A DNA stretch of 64,000 bases from Pseudomonadota bacterium (GCA_029778535.1 JAKOQB010000057.1:1-64000), one strand, 5' to 3'; numbered from the stretch's first letter, positions 16,228 through 25,123 are shown. Made by a program: numbers and translations. The notes: a model not told the origin generated them from the sequence alone.

Positions 16228-17130
16228 TCAATCATTCCACAACCACGCCGCGCCGCGCACGCCGGACGAATCGCCGTGATGGTTGCGGACGAAGCGCGTG
16301 CGCATGTCGTCGGAAAACACGTACGCGCTCCAGCGCCGCGGCACTGCGTCATACAGCGCGTCGATGTTCGACACGCCGCCGCCGGCCACGATCACGTCGG
16401 GGTCGAGGAGGTTGATCACGACCGCCAGCGATCGCGCCAGCCGATCGCAGTAGCGGTCGAGCGTGGCCCGGCAGGCGGCGTCGCCGTCGCGCGCGCGCTG
16501 CGCGATCCGCTCCGCCGTCAGCGGTTCGCCGGTGCGACGCCGGTGCTCGGCGGCCATGCCGGGACCCGACAGGTACGTCTCGACGCAGGCGGTGCGGCCG
16601 CAGTAACACGCGGGCGGCGGCAAGTCGTCGTCGCCGACATGCGGCAGCGGATTGTGGCCCCATTCGCCCGCGATGCCGTTGGGCCCGTCGACGACCCGGC
16701 CGTCGATGACGATGCCGCCGCCGACCCCGGTGCCGAGGATGATGCCGAACACCACGCGCGCACCGGCCGCGGCGCCGTCGGCCGCCTCGGACAACGCGAA
16801 GCAGTTGGCGTCGTTGGCGATGCGCACCTCGCGCGCCAGCGCGCGTTCGAGATCCTGCCGCAGCGGGCGATCGTTCAGACAGGTCGAATTCGAGTTCTTG
16901 AGGCGGCCGGTCGCGCGCGACAGCGATCCCGGCGTGGCGACGCCGACCGTGCCGCGTTCACCGACCGCACGCTCGGCGTCGGCGACGAGGCGCGCGACCG
17001 CATCGATGGTGGCGGCGTAGTCGCCCTGCGGCGTGTGCACCCGATGACGGAATACCTCGCGCCCGCGCGCATCCAGCGCAATGCACTCGATCTTGGTGCC
17101 GCCGAGGTCGACACCGATGCGGACGGACAT
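16228..17130 (-). CDS. ROK-family sugar kinase (fructokinase/N-acetylglucosamine kinase-like)
   Basis: This 300-residue kinase uses ATP to phosphorylate a hexose. The phosphate loop is IGVDLGGTKIECIALD. NDANCFALSEA carries the catalytic Asp, GTGVGGGIVIDG the second phosphate motif, and the ROK signature is GEWGHNPLP. The zinc-binding cluster CYCGRTACVETYLSG is intact. The Mak/NagK-like pattern (E at GEWGH, CGxxGC-type cluster) suggests fructose, mannose or an amino sugar, but specificity cannot be read from sequence. There is no DNA-binding domain, so it is not a ROK repressor. It is the middle gene of a three-gene operon. Confidence 0.9.
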   Translation of the reverse strand: MSVRIGVDLGGTKIECIALDARGREVFRHRVHTPQGDYAATIDAVARLVADAERAVGERGTVGVATPGSLSRATGRLKNSNSTCLNDRPLRQDLERALAREVRIANDANCFALSEAADGAAAGARVVFGIILGTGVGGGIVIDGRVVDGPNGIAGEWGHNPLPHVGDDDLPPPACYCGRTACVETYLSGPGMAAEHRRRTGEPLTAERIAQRARDGDAACRATLDRYCDRLARSLAVVINLLDPDVIVAGGGVSNIDALYDAVPRRWSAYVFSDDMRTRFVRNHHGDSSGVRGAAWLWND

Positions 17131-17133
17131 CGA

Positions 17134-18153
17134 TTACGCGTAGCGGCTGCGCGCGAGCCGCGCGCCCTGGGCAAGCGCTTGCAGCTTCTTCACCGCGAGC
17201 TCGCGGTCCATCGGCGCCATGCCGCAGTTGGTGCAGGCGAAAAGGCGGTTCTTCGGCACGTACCGCAGCGCGACGCCGATCGTGTCGGCGACTTCCTCCG
17301 GTGTCTCGACCACATCGCTCGCGACGTCGATCACGCCGACCAGCACGTCCTTGCCCTCGAGCAGCGTCATCAGTTGCGGCGGCACGTGCGAGTGGATGCA
17401 CTCGAGCGACACCTGCTTGATCGAGCTGTGCGCGAGCGCGGGAAAGATCTGCTCGTACTGGCGCCACTCGTCGCCGAGCGACTTCTTCCAGTCGACGTTG
17501 GCCTTGATGCCGTAGCCGTAGCAGATGTGCACGGCGGTCGTGCACGTGAGCCCCGCCGCCGCCCGCTCCAGCGCCTTGACGCCCCAGTCGGCGGCGTCCT
17601 TCATGTAGACGTTGAACGCAGGCTCGTCGAACTGGATCACGTCGACGCCATCGGCCTGCAGTGCACGCGCCTCCTGGTTCAGCAGGTCGGCGAACGCCAG
17701 CGCCATTTTCACGCGGTCGTTGTAGTAGCGGTCAGCCACGGTGTCGACCATCGTCATCGGCCCCGGCAGCGTGAATTTGAGCTTCCTGTTCGTGTGCGCG
17801 CGGGCGAAGCGCGCTTCCATCGCATGCACGCGCCCTTTGAGCTTCAGCGGGCCGATCACCTGCGGCACCATCGCCTTGTAGCGGTCGGCGCGGATGCCCA
17901 TCTCGACCTTGTGCTCGAAGTCGATGCCTTCGACCGCTTCGAGAAAACCGTGCACGAAGTGCTGGCGCGACTGCTCGCCGTCGGAGACGATGTCGAGCCC
18001 CGCGTCCTCCTGCTCCTTCAGCCACAGCAGCGTGGCGTCGCGCTTCGCCTGCGCGAGTGCCTCGCCCTGCGCCTTCCATTGCGGCCACAGCGTGTGCGTT
18101 TCTGCGAGCCAGCCCGGTTTCGGCAGGCTGCCGGCGACGGTGGTGTCGAACAT
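17134..18153 (-). CDS. Short cobalamin-independent methionine synthase (core MetE type)
   Basis: At 339 residues this corresponds to the C-terminal catalytic half of MetE, which is about 750 residues in E. coli. It transfers a methyl group to homocysteine at a zinc site. Landmarks are TTVAGSLPKP at the start, IVSDGEQSRQHFV, LPGPMTMVDTV, IQFDEPAFNVYM, HICYG (zinc ligands) and CTNCGM (zinc ligand near the end). The ATG follows CGGAGCCCAA, which fixes the start. Short forms may use a methyl donor other than folate, such as a corrinoid protein; some need a DUF1852 partner, which I do not see here. It leads a tight operon with a sugar kinase and an O-methyltransferase. Confidence 0.88.
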   Translation of the reverse strand: MFDTTVAGSLPKPGWLAETHTLWPQWKAQGEALAQAKRDATLLWLKEQEDAGLDIVSDGEQSRQHFVHGFLEAVEGIDFEHKVEMGIRADRYKAMVPQVIGPLKLKGRVHAMEARFARAHTNRKLKFTLPGPMTMVDTVADRYYNDRVKMALAFADLLNQEARALQADGVDVIQFDEPAFNVYMKDAADWGVKALERAAAGLTCTTAVHICYGYGIKANVDWKKSLGDEWRQYEQIFPALAHSSIKQVSLECIHSHVPPQLMTLLEGKDVLVGVIDVASDVVETPEEVADTIGVALRYVPKNRLFACTNCGMAPMDRELAVKKLQALAQGARLARSRYA

Positions 18154-18443
18154 TTGGGCTCCGTTGGCTGGCGCGGTCGAGCGCGCGGCGCGAACGATAC
18201 TCGGGTCCGCCCGTGCAATTGTGGCGCTCGGCCGCAAGTGCCGGCGCTGGTGGTCCGCGTGCGCCTGGCGCGCGCCTCGATCATGGGCACGCAAGGCGCC
18301 AGGGAGCGCCCCGTCGCGTGTAGACGCCATGCCGCGATGTTCTCCGCGGGCGTCCTCGAACTACGATGTAGCGGCGGGCGACCGCAGTGCGACCGGCGCA
18401 GCGCTTCTTGCCGTCCTTTGCATCAGGAGACCGAGGAGCAATC

Positions 18444-19103
18444 ATGGCGACTTCGATGACCGATCAGTTTCTGAAGAACAACGAGCAGTACTCCCGCGGA
18501 CAGGCAATTCACAAGCCCGGGTATCCGGGCAAGCAGCCTATCCAGCCGTCGAAGCGGGTCGCCGTCGTGGCCTGCATGGATGCGCGGCTCGACGTGGAAG
18601 ACCTGCTGGGTCTGCAGACCGGCGATGCGCACATCATCCGCAACGCGGGGGGCGTCGTCAGCGACGACGCGATTCGCTGTCTGATCATCTCGCATCACCT
18701 GCTGAACACCAACGAAATCATCCTCATCCACCATACGCGATGCGGCATGCTTGCCTTCACCGACGACCTGCTCAAGGCCGGCCTGGAGGGCGACCCGGCC
18801 GCCGAGAAGCTGCTCGGCCAGGCGACCGGGCGCGCGTTCATGAGCTGCAAGAAGTGCGCGGCGACGCCATCGGCTTTCCACGCCTTCCGTGGGCAGATCG
18901 AGCCGCTCGATGCGCCGCGCGATGTAAAGAACATGGAACGCCTTGCGTGGGATGTGCGGCGCGGGATGTCGTCCATCCTGAACCACCCATGGATTCCGAC
19001 CAGCGGCCCGGACGCGGTAACGGTTCGCGGCTTCATCTATGACGTCGACACCGGAAGGCTGGAAGAAGTGAACTACCCGGGGCCGATGGGGTCGATCGGC
19101 TGA
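18444..19103 (+). CDS. Beta-carbonic anhydrase
   Basis: This 219-residue zinc enzyme interconverts CO2 and bicarbonate. Zinc ligands C44 (ACMDARLD, with the D46/R48 dyad), H97 and C100 (HHTRCG) are all present, as is the RNAGG turn. The ATG follows GAGGAGCAATC, so the start is firm. The length and the HHTRCGML pattern match the short bacterial subgroup. It has no signal peptide and should be cytoplasmic. It is divergent from the MetE-like operon and seems to be monocistronic. Confidence 0.92.
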   Translation: MATSMTDQFLKNNEQYSRGQAIHKPGYPGKQPIQPSKRVAVVACMDARLDVEDLLGLQTGDAHIIRNAGGVVSDDAIRCLIISHHLLNTNEIILIHHTRCGMLAFTDDLLKAGLEGDPAAEKLLGQATGRAFMSCKKCAATPSAFHAFRGQIEPLDAPRDVKNMERLAWDVRRGMSSILNHPWIPTSGPDAVTVRGFIYDVDTGRLEEVNYPGPMGSIG

Positions 19104-19407
19104 CGCGTCGGGCTCGAGCGCGGCGTCGATCAGCAAATCTACGTAGGCGGCATTGCGGCCGGTCTCGGTGTCGCAGCGGCGACGGCCGGCGCGGGTCGCA
19201 GAACACGGCTGCGCATCTGCGCCGGATTCGCAAATGATCGATGTCAAGAATCCGAAGATGCAGATCGCGCGCGCTCGGTGCGACGGTTTCGAGCGGCGAA
19301 CCCCGTGCGCGTGCAAGGCTTTTCACCTATCATGAACTCGGAAGTCGGTCGAGACACATTCTCTTCATCGACCGTCGCGACGGGCGATCTAGAGATCGGC
19401 AACAGAC
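19104..19407. promoter_or_regulatory. Upstream region of the sulfur operon with two inverted repeats
   Basis: This region has no gene. It contains CGGTCGA...TCGACCG (19346-19374, 7-bp arms, 15-bp loop) and CGATCT-AG-AGATCG (19385-19398, 6-bp arms). The second ends 9 bp before the ATG of the DsrE-like gene, over its ribosome-binding region. Both could bind a regulator or fold in the leader; the arms are short. Confidence 0.35.
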
Positions 19408-19797
19408 ATGAGCCGGCGCATCAGCATCGTGGTGGTATCCGGAACGCACGAACGTCTGCAGATGGCGGCCATGCTCGCGTCGGTCGGCGCGGTCACCGGC
19501 AACGACGTGCGCGTCTTTCTTTCGATGAATGCGCTGCCGCCGTTCCGCAAGGGCGCGCCGTCGCGCGCGCCCGCCGAAGGCGAGGTCGGCGAACTCATGG
19601 CGCGCAAGAACGTCCCGCCGTTCAAGCAGTTGTTCGAAAACGCCGTCGAGCTGGGTGCCGCGCAATTGCTTCCATGCTCGATGGCGATGGACCTGCTTGG
19701 CTACGAGCCGGACCAGCTCGAGCCCTACCTGGGCGCGCCCACCGGGCTCACCAAGTTCCTCAACGAAGCGGAAGACGGACAGCTCCTGTCCTTCTGA
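19408..19797 (+). CDS. DsrE-like sulfur-carrier-family protein
   Basis: This 129-residue protein has the DsrE/DsrF-like alpha/beta fold: ISIVVVSGTHERLQMAAMLA, a central helix with LMARKNVPPFKQLFENAVEL, and QLLPCSMAMDLLGY with a conserved cysteine at C90. In the family this cysteine carries or transfers persulfide sulfur. It is the first gene of a plus-strand operon followed 30 bp later by TusA and then an SQR-like flavoprotein, so the role is probably moving sulfane sulfur from sulfide oxidation to TusA. Cytoplasmic, with no signal peptide. A role in oxidative sulfur flow is inferred from neighbours. Confidence 0.85.
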   Translation: MSRRISIVVVSGTHERLQMAAMLASVGAVTGNDVRVFLSMNALPPFRKGAPSRAPAEGEVGELMARKNVPPFKQLFENAVELGAAQLLPCSMAMDLLGYEPDQLEPYLGAPTGLTKFLNEAEDGQLLSF

Positions 19798-19827
19798 CGC
19801 AACGTCGCACTTCACGGAGCGATCAGC

Positions 19828-20055
19828 GTGACCAGGAAAGTGATCGATGCGCGCGGCAGCTTCTGCCCGGGCCCTCTGATGGAACTCATTGCCGCGATGA
19901 AGATGGTGCAGGTCGGCGACGAGATCGAGGTGCTATCGAGCGACAAGGGGTCATCGACCGAGATTCCGGAGTGGATCGCGAAGGTCAAGCACGAACACGT
20001 TGGCACCGAGCAGCGGGACGGCGTCTGGCACGTGCTGGTGAAGAAGACGCACTGA
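19828..20055 (+). CDS. TusA-family sulfurtransferase
   Basis: This 75-residue TusA-like protein carries a persulfide on C13 of the signature SFCPGPLMEL (CPxP). The typical beta-alpha-beta pattern follows (MKMVQVGDEIEVLSSD, then IPEWIAKVKHE). It starts at GTG with CGGAGCGATCA before it. The size is normal for the family. It accepts sulfur from a donor such as the DsrE-like protein before it and hands it on. Adjacent SQR-like and DUF1641 genes point to sulfide oxidation rather than tRNA thiolation, though both are possible. Confidence 0.9.
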   Translation: MTRKVIDARGSFCPGPLMELIAAMKMVQVGDEIEVLSSDKGSSTEIPEWIAKVKHEHVGTEQRDGVWHVLVKKTH

Positions 20056-20089
20056 ACCCCCAGGCATTCGCTCAGCAGAGGAGACGCAC

Positions 20090-21223
20090 ATGCGGATACT
20101 GATCGTCGGCGGCGGTATGGGCGGAACGATTCTGGCGAACAACCTGGCGCGCCGGCTGACGGAGCCTTTGCGCAGCGGCAAGGTCAAGCTGACGATGCTG
20201 TCGGCGTCCGAGCGTCACATGTATCAGCCCGGATTGCTTTACCTCGCGGTCGGACGCATGACTCCCGACGAGCTGTACCGCGAACAGGCGAGCCTGCTGG
20301 AGCCCGGCATCGACTTCCACGTCGATCCGGTCGAGGAGTTCCGCCTCGACAAGAACGAGGTCAAGACCCGGAGCGGCAAGATCATCGGCTATGACGTGAT
20401 GGCCATCGCCACCGGCTCGCGCCCGACGCCGGAGGAAATTCCCGGCCTGGCGGAGAACGCGGAGCAGTTCTACACGGAAGAAAGCGCGGTGAAGATGTTC
20501 AAGCGCCTGCGCGAGTTCCAGGGCGGCAAGGTCGTCATTGCGATGGGCGTGCCGCACAAGTGCCCGATGGCGCCGCTCGAGATCGTCTTCATGTTGTACG
20601 ACTACTTCAAGGATCGCGGCATCCTGGACAAGGTCAAGCTGCACTACACGTATCCGATCGGGCGCGTGCACACGCTGGAGAACGTGGCCAAGTGGGCCGC
20701 TCCCGAGATGGACCGGCTCGGCATCACGTACGAGACGCTGTTCAATCTGAAGGAAGTCGACGGCGGCAAGAAGATCGTGCGCAGCGAGGAAGGCAGCGAG
20801 ACCGACTTCGACCTGCTGATCTCGATCCCGGCGCACCGCGGCATGGAGGTGATCGAGAAGAACGGCCTCGGCCAGCGCGGCTGGATCCCGACCCACCGCC
20901 ATCGGCTCAACATGGAGGGCCGTGACAACGTCTTCGTGCTTGGCGACACCACCAACCTGCCGATCAGCAAGGCGGGATCGACGGCGCACTTTGAGGCCGA
21001 GACGCTGGGCGAGAACATTGCCGCGATGGTCAGGCTGGGAGCGCCGGTGCGCGATTACGACGGCAAGGTGTTCTGCTTCATCGAGGCCGGCAAGGACCGC
21101 GCCACGTACGCGATGTTCGACTACCAGAATCCGCCGCAGCCGCGGCCGCCGACCCGGGCCGTGCACTGGTTCAAGCTCGCCTACAACAAGCTGTACTGGG
21201 CGTCGGCGCGCGGGCTGCTGTAG
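20090..21223 (+). CDS. Sulfide:quinone oxidoreductase-like FAD flavoprotein
   Basis: This 377-residue flavoprotein of the disulfide-reductase fold has the FAD motif IVGGGMGGTILANNL at the start, ATGSRPTPEEIPG in the middle, and the second flavin motif VFVLGDTTNLPISKAGSTAH. Two cysteines can be placed: C158 in PHKCPMAP, which matches the conserved catalytic cysteine of SQR enzymes, and C329 in KVFCFIEAG. The usual third, near C128, is absent, as in some SQR types. An amphipathic C-terminus (HWFKLAYNKLYW) may dock to the membrane. It probably passes electrons from sulfide to quinone. Ribosome site AGGAGACGCAC; followed 20 bp later by a DUF1641 gene. Confidence 0.88.
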   Translation: MRILIVGGGMGGTILANNLARRLTEPLRSGKVKLTMLSASERHMYQPGLLYLAVGRMTPDELYREQASLLEPGIDFHVDPVEEFRLDKNEVKTRSGKIIGYDVMAIATGSRPTPEEIPGLAENAEQFYTEESAVKMFKRLREFQGGKVVIAMGVPHKCPMAPLEIVFMLYDYFKDRGILDKVKLHYTYPIGRVHTLENVAKWAAPEMDRLGITYETLFNLKEVDGGKKIVRSEEGSETDFDLLISIPAHRGMEVIEKNGLGQRGWIPTHRHRLNMEGRDNVFVLGDTTNLPISKAGSTAHFEAETLGENIAAMVRLGAPVRDYDGKVFCFIEAGKDRATYAMFDYQNPPQPRPPTRAVHWFKLAYNKLYWASARGLL

Positions 21224-21243
21224 CGGTCGCGCAGGAGACGAAG

Positions 21244-21858
21244 ATGGCGGACACCTCCGAACGGGATCTGCTGGCGGTCGAAGCCGAACGCCTGCTGGCG
21301 GCGGCACGCGATTCGCTGAGCGACGAGATGGTCACGCGGCTGGCCGGCACGGCCACCGACGCGATGGACCTGATCGACCGCGTCAACCGCACCGGGCTCT
21401 ACAAGGCCCTGCCCGCAATCGCGGAGCTGGTCAACAACGGCGACCTCGACCGGCTCGCGCGGCTGGCGCGCCTGTACGCCTCGGCCGAGGACGCGCTCAC
21501 CGACGACATGGTGAACCGGCTCGCCGATACGGCGGCCGAGGGCCTGTCGCTTCTGGATCGATTGAACCGCGGCGGCGCCGGGCGGATGGTCGAAATGCTC
21601 GCGCGCATGGAAGCGTCGGGAAGTCTGAAGCGCATCGCCGATACGTTGCCGAAGCTGCTGGAACGCCTGGAGCTGCTGGACTCCTTGCTGCACGCCATCG
21701 AGCGCGCCGGCGCCGCGAGCGCAAAGGCGCCGGCATCGACCGGCGGCTTGGGCGGATTGTGGAGTCTGCTGCGCGAGCCCGAATCGCAGGACGCGCTGCG
21801 CCACCTGATCGAGGTCGGCAAATCGGTGCGCTCGGCGACGTCCGGGCGCGGCGCCTGA
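21244..21858 (+). CDS. DUF1641-like protein in an SQR operon
   Basis: This 204-residue, soluble, helical protein contains two similar blocks, about residues 10-60 and 72-120 (DEMVTRLAGTATDAMDLIDR and DDMVNRLADTAAEGLSLLDR), each followed by a GL/GAG turn. This internal repeat and the DUF1641-like motif are typical of small proteins encoded beside SQR or formate-dehydrogenase-type genes. No active-site residues are visible. GGAGACGAAG precedes the ATG. It is the last gene of the DsrE-TusA-SQR operon and may be an accessory or membrane-associating subunit of the flavoprotein; that is inference. Confidence 0.75.
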   Translation: MADTSERDLLAVEAERLLAAARDSLSDEMVTRLAGTATDAMDLIDRVNRTGLYKALPAIAELVNNGDLDRLARLARLYASAEDALTDDMVNRLADTAAEGLSLLDRLNRGGAGRMVEMLARMEASGSLKRIADTLPKLLERLELLDSLLHAIERAGAASAKAPASTGGLGGLWSLLREPESQDALRHLIEVGKSVRSATSGRGA

Positions 21859-21905
21859 CTTCGCTCAACGAATCTCGAACCGCGCGGCGCCCCGCCGGCC
21901 AGCGC

Positions 21906-22730
21906 TCAGCCGCTGCGCCCGCGCAACCGCTCCGCCCGCCGCCTGAGCGCCTCGGCGACCACCAGCAGCAGGCACGCGAGCAGCACCAGCAGCGTTCCGG
22001 CGGCGGTGATCGTCAGGCTGATGTTGTCGTTGATGCCGGCGAACATCTGGCGCGGCAGCGTGCGCTGACCGGGGCCGGTCAGCAGCAGCGCAACGACGAC
22101 CTCGTCGAACGAAGTGGCGAACGCGAACAGCGCGCCCGAGAAGATTCCGGGGAACAGGATCGGAGCCGCGACCTTGCGGAACGTCAGCCACGGCGGCGCG
22201 CCGAGGCTCGCCGCCGCGTTCAGCAGGTTGCGGTCGAAGCCCGACAGCGTGCTGAGCACCGTCACCAGCACGAACGGACAGCCGAGCGCCGCGTGCGCCA
22301 GCATCAGCCCGAGATAGCCGTCGGTGAGGCCGACGCGGGCGAAGGCGAAGTACACGCCGACCGCGACGATCACGACGGGCACCACGAGAGGCGACAGCAG
22401 CACTGCGAACAGCAGCCGGCGCAGCGGGAAGCGCGCGCGCCAGAAGCCGAACGCGGCCAGCGTGCCGAGCGTCGTCGCGATCAGCGTGGCGCCGCTGCCG
22501 ACGATCAGGCTGTTCTTCAGCGCGGGCAGCCACAGGTCGGAGGTGAAAAAGTCCTCGTACCACCGCAGCGACAGCCCAGGCAGCGGAAAGTGCAGAAACG
22601 ACCCGGCCGAGAACGACAGCGGCACGATCACCAGGATCGGTGCCATCAGGAACACCAGCACCAGCACCGCGAACGTCCACAGCGTGTAGCGCGCCGCGCG
22701 CTGGCCGGCGGTTTCGTAGGCGGTCATCAT
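21906..22730 (-). CDS. ABC transporter permease, PotC-like
   Basis: This 274-residue inner-membrane permease of the polyamine/opine type has six predicted transmembrane segments (first LWTFAVLVLVFLMAPILVIV, last LLVLLACLLLVVAEAL). The EAA loop contacting the ATPase is AAASLGAPPWLTFRKVAAP. Start ATG 22730 overlaps the stop of the preceding permease (ATGA), and a second ATG follows directly. It pairs with the PotB-like subunit. It is the distal gene of a minus-strand operon that begins with catabolic enzymes. The actual substrate is probably a cationic or amino compound. It converges with the DUF1641 gene. Confidence 0.9.
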   Translation of the reverse strand: MMTAYETAGQRAARYTLWTFAVLVLVFLMAPILVIVPLSFSAGSFLHFPLPGLSLRWYEDFFTSDLWLPALKNSLIVGSGATLIATTLGTLAAFGFWRARFPLRRLLFAVLLSPLVVPVVIVAVGVYFAFARVGLTDGYLGLMLAHAALGCPFVLVTVLSTLSGFDRNLLNAAASLGAPPWLTFRKVAAPILFPGIFSGALFAFATSFDEVVVALLLTGPGQRTLPRQMFAGINDNISLTITAAGTLLVLLACLLLVVAEALRRRAERLRGRSG

Positions 22731-23962
22731 CCCATTCGTATCTTGTCGATGCCGACCAGGCGGTCGTACACGTAGTACAGCGCCATCGTCGCGACCAGCA
22801 GCACCAGTGACAGCGCCGCGGCCATGCCCCAGTTGATCGTCTTGCTGGCATAGAACGCGACGAAGTAAGACAGCATCTGGTCGTCGGCGCCGCCGACCAG
22901 CGCCGGCGTGATGTAGTAGCCGAGCGCCTGGATGAACACCATCAGCACGCCCGCGCCCACGCCCGGCAGCGTCTGCGGCGCGTAGACGCGCCAGAACGCG
23001 GTCGCCGGCCGAGCGCCGAGCGACAGCGCCGCGCGCACGTGTACCGGCGGAATGCTCTTCATCACCGCATACAACGGCAGCACCATGAACGGCAGCAGCA
23101 CGTGCGTCATCGCCGCGTACACCGCCGCGCGCCGGTATAGCATCTCGAGCGGCGCCTCGATCAGGTCGGCCCGCAGCAGCGCATCGTTGATCACGCCCTC
23201 GTGCTGCAGCAGCACGATCCACGCGGACGTGCGGACGAGCAGCGAGGTCCAGAAGGGCAGCAGCACGAAGACGAGCAGGACGTTGGCCGTGCGCGTCGGC
23301 GCCTGCGCCAGCGCGTAGGCGAGCGGGTAGCCGAGCAGCAGGCACAGGATCGTCACTGCCGCGGCGATCGAAAAGGTGCGGCCGAGCACCTGCACGAAGA
23401 TCGCCTCGTCGGCCGGGGCGCTCTGCAGGTGACCGGACGCGGCGCGTTTCAGGTCGACCGCCGCCAGCAGGAACAGCGACGTGGTCGGCCCCGCTGCACG
23501 CGCGATCGCGCCCCAGGTTTCCGTGTTGCCCCACAGGGGATCGATCGCCAGCAGCGTGTCGCGCGCCGAGCCTTCCAGCTTCTCCGGCAGCGCGCGGCCG
23601 GTGGCGAACATCAGCGAGCGGAAGCCGCTCACGTCGTAGTTCAGCCGCGTCGCCGCCGGCGCCAGCGTGCCGGCGGCGCGCGCCGCGCGCACGTCCGTGA
23701 TCAGCGCGGCAAAGGTGGCTTCGTCCGGCAGCGCGCGCCCGTCCCAGCGCCTGATCTCGCGCGTGACGTTGGGCATCAGGTCCGACAGTTCCGTATCCAC
23801 GAAACTGCGTCCCAGCAGCGCGCCGATCGGCCCGATGAAAGTCAGCAGCAGGAAAAGAAGAACCGGCGCAGTGAGCAGCGCCGCCTTCAGCTTCTTGGCG
23901 CGCTCCGCCCGCGCCAGCTGCGCGGCGAGGGCGGAGCGGCCGATGGCTATTTCGCCAGCCAC
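22727..23962 (-). CDS. ABC transporter permease, PotB-like, with a periplasmic insertion
   Basis: At 411 residues this is longer than the usual 280-310. The N-terminal membrane helix (ALLTAPVLLFLLLTFIGPIG) is followed by about 140 residues of soluble sequence (about 55-190), probably periplasmic, before the normal permease core from FSIAAAVTILCLLLGYPLAY. The EAA loop is RAALSLGARPATAFWRVYAP. The insert is known in some polyamine/opine-type permeases. The start overlaps the end of the binding-protein gene by 16 bp. It forms the channel with the PotC-like subunit. Substrate unknown; transport of an amine-like compound is likely from family. Confidence 0.9.
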   Translation of the reverse strand: MAGEIAIGRSALAAQLARAERAKKLKAALLTAPVLLFLLLTFIGPIGALLGRSFVDTELSDLMPNVTREIRRWDGRALPDEATFAALITDVRAARAAGTLAPAATRLNYDVSGFRSLMFATGRALPEKLEGSARDTLLAIDPLWGNTETWGAIARAAGPTTSLFLLAAVDLKRAASGHLQSAPADEAIFVQVLGRTFSIAAAVTILCLLLGYPLAYALAQAPTRTANVLLVFVLLPFWTSLLVRTSAWIVLLQHEGVINDALLRADLIEAPLEMLYRRAAVYAAMTHVLLPFMVLPLYAVMKSIPPVHVRAALSLGARPATAFWRVYAPQTLPGVGAGVLMVFIQALGYYITPALVGGADDQMLSYFVAFYASKTINWGMAAALSLVLLVATMALYYVYDRLVGIDKIRMG

Positions 23963-24996
23963 GCGTTGAAGCGCTGGTTCAGCTTGTCGAGATTCTCGAG
24001 CCAGAACTTGTCGTTGATGTAGAGCGCGCTCTGCAGGTGCTCCGGATTCGTCGGCAGGTCAGGCAGGTACGCCTTGTCGACCAGCGCGGTCGCGGCGACG
24101 TTGGTCACTCCGTAGGAGATGTACTTCGGCAGGTTCTTCTGGTTCTGCGGGTCGCTGACGAACGCGAGGAACTGCTCGGCCTTGGCCTTGTTCGGCGAGC
24201 CCTTCATGATCACCCACGAGTCGATCGTGTACAGGCTCCCCGGCCAGCTCATCTTGAAGTTCTTCTTGTCCGTCTTGTTGGCGGCGGCGATGCGGCCGTT
24301 GTAGGCGGAGACCATCGCGGCCTCGCCCGAGGCGAGCATCTGCGGCGGCTGGGAGCCCTTCTCCCACCAGATCAGGTTCGGCTTGAGCGCCGACAGCTTG
24401 TTGAACGCGCGCTCGACGCCCGCCGGCGTGGACAGCACCTTGTACACCTCGGACGGCGGCACGCCGTCGGCGATCAGCGCGATCTCCAGGTTGGTCTTCG
24501 GCCCCTTGCGCAGCGCGCGCTTGCCCGGGAATTTCCTTACGTCCCAGAAGTCCTTCCAGCTCTTCGGGCCGTCCTTGAACTTGTCGCCGTCGTACGCGAG
24601 CACGAAGTTGTAGACGATCGCGCCCACGCCGCAGTCGTTGACCGCGTCCTTCAGAAACTTGTCGCGGCCGCCGAGCTTGGCCCAGTCGAGTTTCTCGAAC
24701 AGGCCTTCCTCGCAGCCGAGCAGCAGCTCCTCGCTCTCGACCTGCACCACGTCCCAGTTGTTCGCGCCGCCCTGGATCTTGGCGCGCAGCACGCCGATGC
24801 CGCCGTCCCAGCTTTCGTCGACCATCTTGATGCCGGTCTTCTGCATGAACGGCTTGAAGTAGACCTCCTTCTGCGCGTCCTGGTACGCGCCGCCCCACGA
24901 CACGACCGACAGGTCTCTCTGCGCGCTGGCCGCGCTGCTGCCGAGCGCCAGTGCCGCGCCGAGCGCGACCATCACTGCCCTGGTTTTGAACGACAT
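23947..24996 (-). CDS. Periplasmic substrate-binding protein, PotD-like
   Basis: This 349-residue exported binding protein has a clear signal peptide (KTRAVMVALGAALALGSSAA, cleavage after ASAQ), then DLSVVSWGGAYQDAQKEV, the typical beginning of spermidine/putrescine-type binding proteins. Later NWDVVQVE, VGAIVYNF, WKDFWDVRKFPGKRAL and SWPGSLYTIDSWVIMKGSPN match that family. The ATG follows AAGGAGGGACAACG, a strong site that also favours higher expression than the permeases. It delivers substrate to the PotB/PotC-like permease. The ligand is probably a polyamine or another amino compound released by the enzymes of this operon. Confidence 0.92.
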   Translation of the reverse strand: MSFKTRAVMVALGAALALGSSAASAQRDLSVVSWGGAYQDAQKEVYFKPFMQKTGIKMVDESWDGGIGVLRAKIQGGANNWDVVQVESEELLLGCEEGLFEKLDWAKLGGRDKFLKDAVNDCGVGAIVYNFVLAYDGDKFKDGPKSWKDFWDVRKFPGKRALRKGPKTNLEIALIADGVPPSEVYKVLSTPAGVERAFNKLSALKPNLIWWEKGSQPPQMLASGEAAMVSAYNGRIAAANKTDKKNFKMSWPGSLYTIDSWVIMKGSPNKAKAEQFLAFVSDPQNQKNLPKYISYGVTNVAATALVDKAYLPDLPTNPEHLQSALYINDKFWLENLDKLNQRFNAWLAK

Positions 24997-25051
24997 CGTT
25001 GTCCCTCCTTCGTCCTTTCTTTGTGTTCCAGCCAAGAATCCGGGGACCGGT

Positions 25052-25123
25052 GTCATGCCCGCGCATGCGGGCATCCAGTCAGCCCCACCGAAGCACTGGA
25101 TTCCCGCTTGCGCGGGAATGACG
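25052..25123. repeat. Palindromic repeat element (REP/BIME-like, ATTCCCGC type)
   Basis: Arms GTCATGCCCGCGCATGCGGG... and ...TTCCCGCTTGCGCGGGAATG face each other around a short spacer and include the common ATCCAGT/ACTGGAT boxes. It lies between the ATPase and binding-protein genes of the same operon, so its hairpin would be in the transcript and could stabilise or separate messages. Another copy of this type is at 29825. Confidence 0.7.

Noticed and set aside
18154-18443. Riboswitch before the MetE-like gene
   Set aside because: I could not find a SAM, cobalamin or THF aptamer-like pattern by eye in the shared upstream region.
15388-18459. Long plus-strand frame of over 1000 codons
   Set aside because: It covers the O-methyltransferase, ROK kinase and MetE-like genes on the other strand and shows no recognisable motif, so it is a GC-driven shadow.
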